This document shows, one piece after another, positions 11,001 through 24,520 of a stretch of 64,000 nt of DNA. Source of the DNA: Corylus avellana (Eukaryota; Streptophyta; Magnoliopsida; Fagales; Betulaceae); NCBI RefSeq assembly GCF_901000735.1, contig NC_081543.1, positions 36,700,590-36,764,589 on the forward strand, written 5' to 3'. Position numbers and translations under genes: made by a program. Each line of letters opens with the position of its first letter. The stretch's first letter is position 1. The notes under the pieces were generated by a model. It saw nothing but the letters and a program-made list of their open reading frames with translations, had not been told where the DNA came from and searched no databases.

Positions 11001-14000
11001 TCCCCTTTGCCTTTGAAGTATCTTAGTTTTCTGTTGGGGCCTCCTATAAGGCCAAGTTTATTTGGAAAAGTGTTATTGAAAAAATCAAACATCACTTGGC
11101 TAGTTGGAAAATGATGATTTATTTAAGGGTGGTAGGTTATCCTTATAAAGAGTACACTTCCAATTTACCTACGCATTTTATGTCCATCTTTCCTCTTCTT
11201 GTGGGCGTTGCAAACCGTATTGAAAAGCTTCAACGTGATTTTCTATAGGGTGGGCTAGGTGAAGAGTTCAAATATTACATAGTAAGGTTTGTTCTCCAAT
11301 CTCTGAAGGAGGGTTGGAGGGTCGGAACTTATTGATGTTCAATCGAGCTCTTTTAGGGAAATGGCGATAGCATTATGCGCATGAGAGAGAGGCTTGGTGG
11401 AGAGTGGTAGACGCTAAATTTGGTGGTTCCTAGGGTGGATGGTATTCTAATGAGCCTCTTGGGATGTATGAAGTGGGTTTATGAAAGAATATTAGAAGTG
11501 GTTGGGGGAATTCTCTAGTCATACTAGATTTGAGGTGGGAAATGAAACCAATGTTAGTTTCTGGCATGATCTATGGTGTGAGGATATGGCTTTTAAGGGC
11601 GCCTTTACAAATTTATTAGGCATTGCGTGTACAAAAATGCTTCTGTTGCAGCACACTTGGAGTTCATGGGTGGCTCCACTCAGTGGAATGTAAGCTTTGC
11701 TAGAGCAGCTCATAATCGGGAGGTGGATGTCTTTGACTCTTTCTTCATGGTGTTGTATTCAGCTAGAATGAGATGGAAAAGTGAAGACAAGCTTTGGTGG
11801 ATCCCCTTCAAAAGAGGTTTTCTCATTGTTAAATCCTTCTACAATGTCTTGGTTCGCAATGATGGCTTACGTTTCCCTTGGAAGAGTGTTTGGCAGACAA
11901 AAGTTCCTTCGAGGGCAGCCTTTTTTTCTTGGTCAATGACCTTAGAAAAGATCCTTATCATTGATAATCTGAGGAAACGACACGTCATTGCAGTTGATAG
12001 GTGTTGTATGCCTTAAAGGAACGGGAAGTTCATAGATCATCATCTTCTTCATTGAAAGGTGGCTAGTACCTTATGGGATGTCTTCTTCAATCGATTTGGG
12101 TTGTCTAGGGTTATGCCCAGACAAATAGTCGACTAATATGCATGTTGGTGGACTGCCAACAATGCTCGGAGTGCTGCTGTGTGGAAGATGATGCCTTCAT
12201 GCCTCTTGTGGTGTCTATAAAGGGAAATGAATGACAGAAGTTTTGAGGACCGTGAGAGAACTTTAGAGGAGCTTAAGTCATTATTTTTCTATACTTTGTA
12301 TCTTTAGACGACAGTTTTTGTTTACCCTTTTGGTGATTGGTTACAATGATTTTCTTGCTCTATTTTCTCCTTCTAGTTAGGTGTTTTCTCGTGTATACTT
12401 CTTGTGCACCTGGAGGCACATTACACTTTTAATGAAATATCGATTACTCATAAAAAATAAAAAATAAAAGAATATTGGAAGTTAAATTTGGTTTTCCTGG
12501 AATAGTTTCAAGAACTCCAGCTAGCAAATGGATCTACATAACATAAAAAAAAAAAAATTTTAAAAAAAAGTCAACAAAAAATATGAAAAAGCTACAAGAG
12601 AAGTCAAATCCTACCTCCCAAAGGTACAATGAGTCACAAAAAGAGAATTCTCTACGGAACAAAACCATGAGCATCCGAAAAGCAAATAGATAATCACCTC
12701 CACCTAGTGTCTCTGTGTTACATAATCAAAAGGCAAGCTTCGCTGTTACTTTCTTTTCTTGAGAATTAAATCAATGGATGTTGAAGAAAATAGAAATATA
12801 TATATGAATTATAATAAGGGCAATAATTTCAACTCTAGACGTTATAGAATATAGTAACTATTATCAATGACAAATAATAAACTGCTAAATGACTGTTATA
12901 ACCGATGACTACATCAACACCAGTTGAACAAGGCAAATAATCATATAAGCTTGTTTATCAGCATACCAATGGTTGAGTCCCTTTGTCAGCGCAGGCTATT
13001 AATTCAAAAACGAAGCTACGGTAAATGCTGCCTTTCCTGCTCACCCTTTTTCATATATTATAAATTAGAAAGAAATATTGGGGAATGAATTCATGTTTAT
13101 TTTGGGTGGCATATGAAATTCAATAAAAACTACCAACATTTTAAAATTTTTAGGTATCTAGTAGTATCATATTAGCAATACTATCACAGAGAAGTTCTTT
13201 TCGTCAAAGAAAACTACAATTAACAATTTTCATAAGATCTTTGCCACCAGCCATGTAGACCAGCATTGCAATTTAAACATTTGTGGATGCCTCCTATGAA
13301 TGACTCATCCAAAGAAAAATCAATTGAAAATTTCCCCTAAGACTCTCCATTATTTTCTTAATTCGAGTTCCTGATTTCAATTGCATAACCGAAGGACCTT
13401 CCCTTTTTCTAAGAATTTCTCTTAAGCAAGAGAAACATGATCAATTGAAAGGTGGCAGATGCGTTCTTTAGCTGGCAAGGGCAGTTTGGCCAACACAAAA
13501 ACGTCATTTGAAATTATCAGAGAGATTGACGCCTTGGAAGTTTTTCGATAAGACCATAAAATAGCATGTTGGGATATCACTCAATCCAAAAGTTTACACT
13601 TGTGGGTTTAAGTCCAACTAGAGACTGGAGGCAATCCCCCAGTATTTAGAGGGAGCTGCAGATGCAGCAAGAAAATGGATGCGCTAACGCGCAACAGTAT
13701 TCAGCAACTTGTGCACTAAAGCTAATGATGTGGAAGCACATTGTGAGCTAGGTCCAGAACGTCGTGAGACAATTCGATCCTATATTAACCACTCACATTT
13801 GTAACATCTTTCCACTGTGGGATTCAATATTTTTATACTCACATGTGTAAACTCAACAATCTCCTCCTCGCATGTGAGTTCATCACCACATTGCTACATT
13901 GTGTGCTATGTGGGTTTGCTCGCACCATGCACCTTTGCCCCAACTCCAAGGACTCTTGTTTGAGCCCGTGCCATGGACCTTTGCCCCTTACTCCGGGGAC

Positions 14001-17000
14001 CTTTACTCCTTACTCTAGGAACCCTCGTGTGTATCCGTTCCATGAACCTTTGTCCCTTACTTCGGGGACCCTTTGTCCATGCCCACACCTTGCACCTTTG
14101 TTCCTACTCCAAAGAGTCTCTTTTTTGCACCACCATTGACTCTAATACCACTTGTTAGGGAGAGAATTGCCTACGGAGTCCACCAAAAGCACATTAATAT
14201 ACATGTTTAGACACCACTCCAACCCAAAAGTTTAAGCTAATGAGTTTGGGTCTACTCATGTATATTTACTACATTGTTTATTTTTTTTCAATGTGGGACG
14301 TAACACTCACAACAGATCTCTCCCTCACACGTGTATATTCAACAAAAATTTAGATGTAAGTTTTTTTTTTTTTTTTGGGGGTGGGGGGTGGGGTTTCTCT
14401 TGTATATACTCTGTCTACTTGAGTGTCCTCTCAATCAACAATACATTCTGTTACTTCTCCAAAGAAACAAATCTCATGATATTTTCACAATGGTTCAGAA
14501 TAGTGGATTTTCAGGCTCACGTGATATGCTGGGTAACACTGACAGGGAGAAAAGCTTTATCAACTGAAATGTGACTAGATCATAAGCTATATCCTTTTTT
14601 TTTCTTTTTTTTTCTTTTTTTGGGGATAAGTATTATGAGCTAAATATACAAAATGAGAAAACACAATTTTAAGGAAATACCTAAGTGCTGGTGAAGTTTT
14701 GGATCTATAACTTGAGTAATTTCAGCCAAATTACTTAGTTGTGTCTCCACCCCAACAGAGCTATCGGTACATCTGAAATTTCCTCGCTGTGTATTTTCAA
14801 ATAAGAACACATCATGAGAAGCTGGAATTAAATTTAAAAACAAAAAAGGATCAGTCAAAAAACTTTGGGCAGCTACGAAAGAACAATGTAACAGATCATA
14901 GAATGGAACACTGTGCTCACTTTTAACTGAACAGTAGATATATATCGTAGAAATTATGAACATGAAAATTTTGCAGAACCTTTTCTTAACACAAAGGTTA
15001 AGACTAAAACGCAGTTCACTTCTTTCAGTTTAGTATATTTGTCCATTCTTTAATATCAGATGCTTTTACATACAACGTTGTTAAACCTTGAGGTGTAGCA
15101 CAATTAGCTGGGAACCACATCTTAGGAAGCGAAAATTACTAGTTTGAATCTACCCTCCCCCTCCCTCCCCTTGGGCCCAACTCACTCAACCAGATAAGGA
15201 CAAAAAAAAAGAAGAGAGAAAAGATCAATTGTGCTTGTTTAAAAAACTCAGGCTATGTTCAGTTGGATCAGACAAAAGAGAAACCAAACCATTTCCTCTC
15301 ATAGTTTTCTAAGAGAGATACATCAAAAGGAAATTTTGATTAGGGATACAAGAGATCGAAGCGACTGAGAAGCACATATACATATATTTGGCAAATTTTG
15401 ACTTCACTGATTAATGAGGCTATAATTCATAAAGAAAAGATTTTTAACATCACTTTATTCTATAATAGTTGTTTGATGCAAAACTATGGTAGATCTAAAA
15501 AACCCTAGCTAAAATTAGAGGTACCCCCTGCATATCCAAGCCTCGTTGGTATGTGCAATGTTAAGTTCCAGGAAATAAGTAAGACATAAACTTAAAAGAA
15601 ATAAATGGAGCAAAGACAAAACATTTCAAGATATCAAAGAAAGCCAATATCATAAACAACACTCTGTCCTTGAACAAACATCCTCATAAACCCCTCGAAA
15701 GACAAGAAAAGAGATCCACCCAAGTAGTAGAGAGGATAGTAGACTAAATTATCTCATCAAAAAACAGTAGGAGATATCCAGTATCAAAATATTAACTAAA
15801 AGTAAACAAGTACACTAACTAAAAGTGCAATATCATATTGTATAAAATATTCTATGGGGAAAAAAGGTACCAATCTCCGCATCAAACGTTCAAAGCACCA
15901 AAATGCATCTGCTTCATCTTCAAGAAGAATTATCATGGGGGAGCAAAGATCACTCATTCCTGCTCAGCATTGTCATAAAGTTAGATAGAAGAACTGACTC
16001 TTTGTTGCAATAGATGTAAACTATTGTTACTTCTTGCTATGCAAGCAGAATAACGTAAATGAGAAGAATTTCAATGAAATATGTAGTTAGATAAGAATGC
16101 CAGATCTACATGTTATATAACAACATAACCATATTATATAATTGATTAATACTCATTCCTCACTGATAAGTGAAATGTTTGGCCTGACGACGGGACCAAA
16201 GAGCCGCCCGTACATCAGATGTATGTAGCCCATGAGCAGTATATAATAAAAAAATGTTTGATAATGCATTAAACGTCCATTTGAATTACCCACCTTGACA
16301 ATAGCCAACATCTGTATCTATCCATGCATAAACAGCAAGAATATCCCAAAGTTTTGACAAGTTTTCTTGCTTCTCATAAAACACCAATGTCCTGTCAGTT
16401 CGAATCACATCGAGACCTGACATTGATATTAAGGCAAACAGAAATGTCAGTTACCCAATAAACCTTTGAGTACAACAATGCTATTATAACTAAATAAATA
16501 CAGGCAACTTCAAAATAAACATATTTCTAGGTGATTTCAGTGCTATCTTGAATATCATTTTAATTTCATTGGCAAGTCACCGACCACATAAGAAACCAAA
16601 TGCATGCTGATTAAATCAAATTAGCAAATCCACAAAAACCTCTGAATCATTATATGTAATAGATAACCACTACTACTACATCCATCTCATAATGAGTGTC
16701 CAAAAAAAAAAACACATTTTAAGGAACAGCTATTGTATTTTTGCCCAATATTGCCCTTGCATAATTGTTTTTAAACATTCATGGAGACAAATTTCAAAAT
16801 GAGGATAAAAAGGGAAAGTAAAAATTTGAAACTTTTAACTTTCCAGTGTGGGACATAAATTACCGAACAAGTAAAATTGGCAAAAGTGACAAACTCATAA
16901 TTGGACAAAGTAAGACAAAGTGATCAAAGCATAAGTAATTGAAACAACTAAAAGAAATATTAAAGCAAACTGCAAAATAGGAATTAGAAAATTTTTCTTG

Positions 17001-20000
17001 AAATAAATTGAAACCTGAAATTTCCTACTAAAAATTTAGAGGGTGAGAGAGAGTTGAACACTACAAGATTCCAGACTACCAGAACTCATGCTGAAGAGAC
17101 TCTATATAGATGGTAAGTTCTTTGACATTGTGACAACAGATTTTAGAAGACAATGTCAAGCCCAAGATGCACGTACTAAGATCAATGAGGTAGCATGCAT
17201 GCTCATCACCAATCACAAGGTGTAATAATGAAGTGTGCCATATACTAAGTACTTACAAGGTAAATTAATCATGAAAATACTAAGGGAAAAAGAGCTTCAC
17301 CTAACATTAAAAGTGAATTTAGCCCTGACAGAAAAGAAGTGAGCATTTTTTATTAAAAGATACCACCAACCTATTTGATGTAGTGTAAGCATCCACTGGA
17401 TTACTTTCTTATCCTTCATTGTATCCAAACCATTGGTTGTGGCTTTAATATCAGCCCCACTGTTGTCTTGAGGAGGTAAAGCTTGTCCCTTGCCTGGATT
17501 TGTTTCTAAAAGTACTAAGGGATCTTGAATGGGCTGACCATCTTCAGTGATTACAGGCGCTGTGATAAACCTTCCACTTCCAACAACAGGAAACATTTGG
17601 CGGCACTCTTCCTTCCACCTAGCATATTGCATCCTGAAGGAGTAGAATTACACTTAACTGATAGTCTCATAATATCAGCAGATAGTGCATCAAAATTTGA
17701 GCTCTTACAGGATATAAATCTGCGCTATAGTGGGAGATAGGTTTGATTATTTGATTATTTGGGTATAATCAGTTAGTAAAATCAGGATAACTAACTGGTC
17801 CCAAAAAAAAAAAAAAAAAGGAAGAAAAATTGAGTAATCAGTGATTTTGAACTCTTCCAAGTGACAACAAGACCCTAAATCTATCCTTAATCCTTCCCCA
17901 TTGATTCCCTATGTGCCACCCATACATACTAACTTTTGTATTTGATGAAAAAGGACTACCTTCGATGCTTCCGTATCTGCTCCCGTTCATCCAATGTACT
18001 CTTGGGATCATAACAACCAAGTAGAAATTCCCATACTTCCCCTCTAATTGATGGATGGATCCCCTAATTTAGCACATAAATAAGAGAATAATGCTAAGTA
18101 TCATCCCTCACAGGGTTGGTTTCCTTTATGAAGGAAAATCCAAAAAAGGAATATAAGAAAAGGAAAATATCTAAACGTGAAGAAATAGAGTAAAGTCCAC
18201 AGTATAATTGCTCAAGTATACAAAGTTCCACAAAATTGATAACAAAAGCTTTACCAATGCCTGTAAGCAGAGAAACAGACCCATAGATTGTTCTTTTAAG
18301 ATATCAGGAGCATAAATTTTTCCTAATTCGTGTAAAGCAAGAACAATAGATTTTATAAAGCGATTGAGCTCAGATTCATAACATCTATCTCAAGGGTGAC
18401 AATTTATAAATGACATATAATTAATAGATATTATTAGTTATCAAAAAATTAAATAAATGGCATAAGTTTTAGCCACAATGCAGGAAAGGAACATGATCAT
18501 TAATGACATAGTAAAGAATATCTAGGTGATTTGTTCATCTATGTTATAAAAAACATGAATTAGAATAAGTATAAAATAAAGTGGTGGAACAACTTCAGCT
18601 TCATTCAGAGCTGTCAGAAGAGGGGAAAAAAGAAAAGAAAAGAAAGTCAAGTAGACCAAGTGCATGAGAAAAGCAACATAATAATAATTTAAATCAGATG
18701 CATGCCATGGAGCTGATGTTGGAAATTTTGGTTAAATTGCAATCATATGATAAATGTAGTGTTAGAGACAATATAGCCGTTGCAATCAGATACATGCCAA
18801 AATCACAAATTTTGGTGCAGCTGGAGTATCTTGAGTGTGATTTTGTGCAACGGCTATATTGTCTCTAACAATCTGAAAGTTTTTATGGAACATTTGTGAA
18901 AATTTAGTGCTTTCCTTGTTCTTGTCTACTTTTGCTCATATATTGATCGATATTGTCTACCCTTTGTGAAGTTAAAAATGCATTTCGTTCCTGGAACTTT
19001 TTTAGAAATTTACATACGATGAGTGACTAGTAGTGAGTCTGCAGAGTACAGCACATTATATTTATGCATCTTCTTAAGGAGAATACAGGAAAACCAATGT
19101 CAATTACTGCAAGTTTTTGTCTTGGGTTATGTCTAGACGAGTAGTCAATTTGTATGCTCGTTGGTAGACCGTCGACAGCATTCAGAGTGCAGCTATGTGG
19201 AAGATAGTGCATTTACGCCTTTTGTGGTGTCTATGGAGAGAAAGAAATTATAGAAGTTTTGAGGACCACGAGAGAACTTCGGAGGAAATTAAGTCTTTAT
19301 TTTTCAACATTTTGTATCTCAATTACTTATAAAAAAAAATTACTACAAAATTTTAAGGAGGATCATAAGGTCAAAAAAGGAAGCATAATCATCCTGATGC
19401 GCTCAACTGAAATAATTGAATTGGAGTTGTTAATCACTCAATTCTACAGCTCGTTGACCTATCAAAAAAAAATCTATAGCTCATTGAACTAGTCAGCCTG
19501 ATTGCTAAACTCCACATGATCACAAGCGTGCAGCTGATGGTTAAATAAGCTAATAGAACCAACAATAAATTTTAAGGCATTCATAATACCAAATGCAATG
19601 ATCTTTGGATCAAATGGCATCTACTCCATAAAGGTCTACATTATAAGAAGTGGCTATTTGATGTAGATCACATCACGGAAGATTACATATCTTCCCGCAA
19701 TCAAATAAAGTCAAAATAAAGCAGTTGACCAGACCCGTTTGAAGGTCATTAGAAGCCTGTTCAAACGAGGATCACAGAGATTTACACAGATTGCACCAGC
19801 AAAACTTCAGTCAAAGTTCGATCGACTAATGTGGCTCGTGAGTTCAGACAGAATGTATTGGTCAAAGGTGGTGCATCTCATTCGAACAAACATGACTCCC
19901 GTTCAAAATGATGGTCTCACAGAATGGCAGCTAAGTTATTTTTTTACACCTTTTGTCATGTTTTTGCTCTTTTCTCTCAAGGATTTGGTGTTTAGCAGAG

Positions 20001-21669
20001 CATTATTGTACCTTGTATTATGTAAGGTAAAAGCGTAGCTGTTTGCTAAGAACAAGTTTGAGTTTGAATAAAATTTCTAAGAGTGTTCTCCATATTTTTC
20101 AGTGTTGGGTATTCTTGTTGAATCAATCAATCAAGTGTTTCTGAGTGAACCAACAGATGTGCAGAAGGATTTCAATCTGGTATTCATGCATGAATCAACG
20201 AATTTAAAATCAATTTCTTTCTTTCTTGTCAGATCCATCTATCCTACAGACTTCCTTGCATCACTATCGCATAAGGGTATGGGGAGTCGTGTTTACCTTT
20301 CCAAAGAAAAAAAAAAAAGAAAAGAAGTGGCTATATTGTCCAAATTCAAAGAGAGTGAGTGAATTAATTCTCCAGGTCAACATTCACACCCGATTTACAA
20401 GAACAGATATTTGCATGGTTTCTCACGATACTATAGATATCTAATATATAAAGAATGATAGATATGCTACGATGCAAACTGATTTTCATATTCCACTATA
20501 AAATAAACTTCTAACATAATTTTAGGCAGGTTGTGAACCATGAAGAGGCTCTTACCCCACGCTGGATTCGACTTAGAGTCTTGCCTATATCCAGATGACC
20601 TTCTGGAGTAAATGCAGCATTCCATTTCCTTACACTTAGAGTTTTACCTGCCTGCATAAGCAGATTAAATTAAAAGTATTCAGCAATAGAAATAACAAGC
20701 AACACAGAGGACTTGTTATAAATTGGAAATTTCAATCTGTCTTAGTTACTCAGGGTAAATTCATAAATATGGCTTTTTACATATATGGCGTGTCTATAGT
20801 AGCAGGAAACCTCATCAAAATTTTGGTAAGGAAGCAACTCTTAAAAGGAAAGATATATAATTAGATCTCCAATGCAATCCAAAGATATATAAACAGATCT
20901 CCAATGCAATCCATTACCAAGTACCCAGAGTTATAGACTTGTAAATGCATATGACTGGTTCTTTTTTTTTTTTTTTTTTTTGTTCTACCTTCATTTCTTA
21001 AAAATATCCTCTCAACTATACCAGTGACAAGAAAATGAGAGAAACATATTCTCTAAATTGGAAGCAAGAAAGCTGCTCGGAGCACAGCAGCAAGTTTGAC
21101 CTATAATAATGACAAGGCATTTCCCTCACAAGGACATTTCTATTGCGTGTCAAAATGATGGGATTAAACGTAAAACGGCATACAATCTGAAATTTTATAC
21201 GAGATCTTAATGAGCCCAAGCTCACCCTCCCAATAACTTTGACTATATTACCATAAATGCCTTCTACCACTGTTCACAATCTTTATTCTTGCGCATGACT
21301 CTCCAATGTCAAGAAAATTATAAATTTCCAAAACAAATTCACAAATCCCTACCATTTATCCTCATCTTACCAAATCCGTATCATGCATGATCCAAATAAA
21401 CATTTACGCCTACTCTTCATTGAAAATCAACAACATTTACCTTCGAATTTCATACATTACAAATCATCTCGATTATTCAAAGAAATTTTATCCAAATTAA
21501 GCCAATGGGTATCTAAAAAATCCAAAAGGGTATCTTAAAAACTCAAAATAAAAATAAAAATCACGAAGAACCACCGGACCTTGATCTTGAAGCGGGTTTT
21601 TGGAACATCTGTGCACTCAGGCCGGACCTTATAGAAAGAATCAGCAGGAGCTCCGGAGTCCCTCCACAT
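7563..21669 (-). CDS. TBC-domain Rab GTPase-activating protein (gyp-like)
   Basis: Eleven exons in transcript order: 21669-21580, 20651-20556, 18063-17960, 17633-17371, 16416-16294, 15959-15871, 14786-14681, 12703-12615, 9133-8873, 8299-8216, 7577-7563. All junctions are GT/AG and phases close, giving 439 aa. The TBC domain stimulates GTP hydrolysis by Rab GTPases in membrane traffic. The hallmarks are RGEVW at 69-73 (RxxxW), IGLDVIR at 184-190 (IxxDxxR, arginine finger R190) and GYCQGM at 222-227 (YxQ, glutamine finger Q225), so the enzyme should be active. Exon 4 (residues 98-184) encodes the divergent loop that plant members insert inside the domain. The start [15 protein letters not shown] matches the typical N-terminus. 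The last exon codes only AKKT plus stop. At the exon 7/8 join the protein reads [11 protein letters not shown], apparently about three residues shorter than relatives as I recall them. Introns host several transposon relics. Confidence 0.93.
8570..8844. repeat. Long inverted repeat (foldback) in TBC intron 9
   Basis: The left arm (about 8570-8637) and the right arm (about 8776-8844) are nearly perfect reverse complements of about 68 bp. They share TGCACACCTTCCTCTC, a T7G6 block, a GTGGGGTTGGGG block and GTGTTAAGCAATCTC. The spacer is about 138 bp. The right arm ends about 28 bp from the 5' splice site of exon 9 (intron side, 8872). I saw no clear target duplication. Confidence 0.8.
10100..12472 (+). 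mobile_element. Degenerate L1-type LINE relic, 5'-truncated
   Basis: The stretch lies inside TBC intron 8 (9134-12614) and is antisense to the host gene. Translated fragments in shifting frames match a plant L1 reverse transcriptase: [17 protein letters not shown] near 10134, [18 protein letters not shown] near 10340, [18 protein letters not shown] near 10555. Next comes a catalytic-loop remnant LFVNDTLIF near 10820, where FADD is expected. The zf-RVT region follows at about 11790-12010 ([20 protein letters not shown]). Many stops and frameshifts make it non-functional, and no endonuclease domain is present. It ends in an A-rich tail at about 12450-12472. No convincing target duplication was found. 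Confidence 0.9.
13567..14345. repeat. TRIM-like repeat with degenerate internal tandem units (TBC intron 7)
   Basis: Two related flanks occur: 13567-13860, with a phrase like CCAAAAGTTTACACTTGTGGG, and about 14200-14345, with CCAAAAGTTTAAGCTAATGAG. In both this is followed by a word like TGTGGGA and then CACATGTGTA or CACACGTGTA. CTCTAATACCA just before the second flank resembles the complement of a tRNA-Met primer binding site. Between the flanks, 13918-14115 holds about four degenerate units containing a CATG-ACCTTTG phrase and a CTCC-GGGACC phrase. No coding capacity is credible. This may be an old small non-autonomous LTR element. Confidence 0.45.
18761..18869. repeat. Perfect 24-bp inverted repeat in TBC intron 2
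   Basis: The arms at 18761-18784 and 18846-18869 are exact reverse complements (GTTAGAGACAATATAGCCGT then TGCA). They are separated by 61 bp that itself contains a weaker inverted pair (AAAATCAC and GTGATTTT). This is probably a small foldback element; no target duplication is evident. Confidence 0.75.
19100..19345 (+). mobile_element. LINE 3'-end fragment
   Basis: The segment is clearly related to the 3' part of the LINE at about 12100-12305. Shared words include TGTGGAAGAT, TTTTGTGGTGTCTAT and AGAAGTTTTGAGGACC. It ends near ATTACTTATAAAAAAAAATT. It lies in TBC intron 2, antisense to the host gene, and is too short and broken to code. Confidence 0.75.
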
Positions 21670-22737
21670 TTTCAGAACACCAAAAAAATAAGGAAACAGA
21701 AACTCAAAGCAATTTCTTCTGCTTTTGAAACCAATAAATCCCAACCACCAGCAACATCCAGGAGCCGGACCCCTTTGGAGAATCAACAAAAACCCAGAAA
21801 ACTTATTGTCTCAGACGCCGGAGAGGAAGATTCAAAGACAGACCCCGATCAGTAGCTGCGCAAGACCGCTCCAAAGACCAAATCCTAAGCCAAAAACAAA
21901 AAAAATAAGAACAAAACGAACAAAGATATCGTTTTTTTGGATTTGTTTTTCTTGTTTTGTAATTTATTTTTTTTCCTTTTAATTTGGATATGTTAGGTAG
22001 TTGGTGGTGGTTTCGGTCTTGGTTTTGGTCTTGGACATGGACATGGTCATGGTGTATTACTCTGTCAAAGAGGAGGGTGCGTGAGGTGGTTCCCACCTCA
22101 CAGACACCACCAGTGGCCGTTTAATGCGTTAATTTTAACGTACGTTCCTCATGTTTTCCCTTCTCTCTCTAGAAAAACGAAAATAATATATATAATATAT
22201 ATATATATATCTTCCAACCATTTTGGAAAAATAAAAAACAAAAATACATTGTGTTTTTTTTTTTCTTCACCTGATTTTGGGTTTCTTTCTTGAAATATTA
22301 TTTGTGGGTGAAATTTTTCACTTGAATTTGATTGGAAGGTAGGGAGGGAGAGCGAAAGTAGCGTGGGGTCAATGATCATTGGACTAGGCTTTTGGCCGGC
22401 AATTTTTGTAGCGGGAACAACAAAAAGGAGGAATTTGGAGGGATAAGGCGGCTGCGTCAATGGTTCCCTTTTTGGGTTAATCGTACCCTTTTTGGGTCAA
22501 ATGGGGTTTGGGTTTTGGATGGGCACAAGTGGGCCTAGAAATGAGAGAGGCTAATTTTCCTTCTTCAGAATGACTTGCACGGTTGGGACTCAACATAGCC
22601 AACCCCATCAATGATATTTTGAATTATGCTGCCAAGCCCACTTTCCTCAACATCTTTTTTAAGGATAAGTTGAGAAATACTAGGAATACTCTCAAAGTTG
22701 TCACGTCAATTAATAATGGCTTCATAAAAGAAGTTTA

Positions 22738-22916
22738 TAGAGAAGTGCTACACATTCTCATCTCATTTTTCTTTCATCTTCTTACTTTTCAAAATTATCA
22801 TTGAATTTAAAAGGCCTATGTATGGGATCCATATAATCCCACAGATTCAATAGTTATTTTAAAAAGTGGAAGAATGGGAGAAGAATGAGAAGAAAAAATG
22901 AAGCATTTTCTAAGTT
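22738..22916. mobile_element. Imperfect foldback MITE
   Basis: The left arm starts near AGAAGTGCTACACATTCTCA. The right arm ends near GAATGAGAAG followed by AATGAAGCATTTTCT. They are imperfect reverse complements of about 60 bp around a core with CATTGAATTT and a matching AGATTCAATAG. The family resembles the fragments at 5693-5850 and 6845-7000. There is no coding capacity. Confidence 0.5.
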
Positions 22917-23874
22917 TTTGTGTTTAATTACTTTTATAAAGATGAATGTGAAGCGAAGAAATTTGCTTTAGTTTGTTTGAATTCAAATGAATCATATGCA
23001 AATATACATAGGTCTTTAGTGTACTCATCATAATAAAGAAAGTTAAATTGTTGCTATCAAAATTTTTGATGGGCTACGGAGAAATTAAGGACTTGGAACA
23101 AAAAAATATTTTTGTAGGATAATTATGATGATTTTAGTGGCAACTCTAGCGCAAAAATATATGATAAAAAGTGTAATTTTTAGGCTCACAACATACGTTG
23201 TAAGTAATGAGTATAAATTCATAGTTTTATAGAAAGATAAACATGTTAAATGACAAAGCATTTGGTGGTTCCATGGGCGAATACTTACCTCGAACACTCA
23301 TCTTTAACCTCGGACATCTCAAAACATCAACTTCATGTTATGCAAGTCATACTATATTATTAGACAAATCTCTAACAAAATTCTTATCTTTTACGTAAAA
23401 CTTTAATCATGTACTTACTGTCCAAACTGATTGATCGTTCCTGGGACGATCGATCTTTTCCCCCTAAACATGTTTTCTCTAAATACAGCCTACTAGATCT
23501 TAATCCAATGTTAACCCAAGATTCCTACGAGTCACATAATTCGTAATGAACATCATCATCATACACCAATCTCAAAGGTTTCAAGACAAGCAAAGACACA
23601 ATTATTAGTATTCTAAAACATTAAAAAGGTCCTAACTTTATTCCCACAATCACAATCCTTTGTTGATCAACCAAGGAAATATGTTTTAAAGTGTTAAAAG
23701 GCAGTTAGCATAATGTAGTTCAAGAGAAGTCAAGAATTGAAGTCCGGAAGACTCAGTCAATACCTCGGTCTAAGCTTGATCGATTGAACCAATGCATGTA
23801 TTCTAATACTAAAAACTAAGACGTTTAGTTGAATGTTGTTCGGCCAAAGTGGTGCAAATCCATTCACTACTTAA

Positions 23875-24100
23875 GGGCCAGTTTGAGAGGCTTAAAAGTG
23901 CTTTTAACACTAAAAAAATTCATTTGAATAAAAAAGTACTCGTTTGATAAAAAAATTATAAGCGCTTTTAAGGATAAAAAAAACATAAAAATAGTCAAAA
24001 CGCACTTTTGGCAAAAGGTAAAAAATGAAGCTTTTGCCCAAAAGTTTTTTTTGACTTAAAAGTTCTATTTCTCAAGCACAATCCCCAAGAGGCTCTAAAC
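23875..24100. mobile_element. MITE of the AAAAGTGCTTTTAAC family, copy 1
   Basis: The sequence begins near GGGCCAGTTTGAGAGGC. It contains the family words AAAAGTGCTTTTAACACT, CGTTTGATAAAAAAATT, AAAACGCACTTTTGGC and AAGCTTTTGCCCAAAAG, and ends near CAATCCCCAAGAGGCTCTA. The same family forms the array at 45355-46585 and sits at both ends of the second duplicated block. Confidence 0.65.
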
Positions 24101-24520
24101 CAAATAAGATCAGTCAATGGCTTAGTAAAATCTCGTTTGACCAAGGAGATAAAGTCGGTGATGAATTTGTGAAACCTTAGCTCATGTTCGAATGTTAATC
24201 TCGTTGAAATGAGACGACTGCCTTTGAACCTAACTCATGTAGTGTAATTAAAAACTTCATTTTTTTTCTTCCCTCCAAGCCACGATTCCCACATTACACC
24301 ATCAATGGAGAGAGCTCTCGAACCTAAATAGATCAACTCTTCTCCTAGTTTCATTCTTATCATTTAAACTACATAAAAGCCCACATCTACAACAATTCTG
24401 GGTTGAAGCGAACGACGTTTGTTTGTAAAGGTGATCCGTGTAGAAAAAAAAAAGGTTCTAATAAAGTCATTGTGACGGGAGGTGAACAAGTAGTTTTTTT
24501 GGGGTTATTAATCGAGTCTT

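Noticed and set aside
10552..12016. Several open frames of 64-129 codons treated as genes
   Set aside because: They are pieces of one decayed LINE reverse transcriptase with stops and frameshifts between them and a changed catalytic motif.
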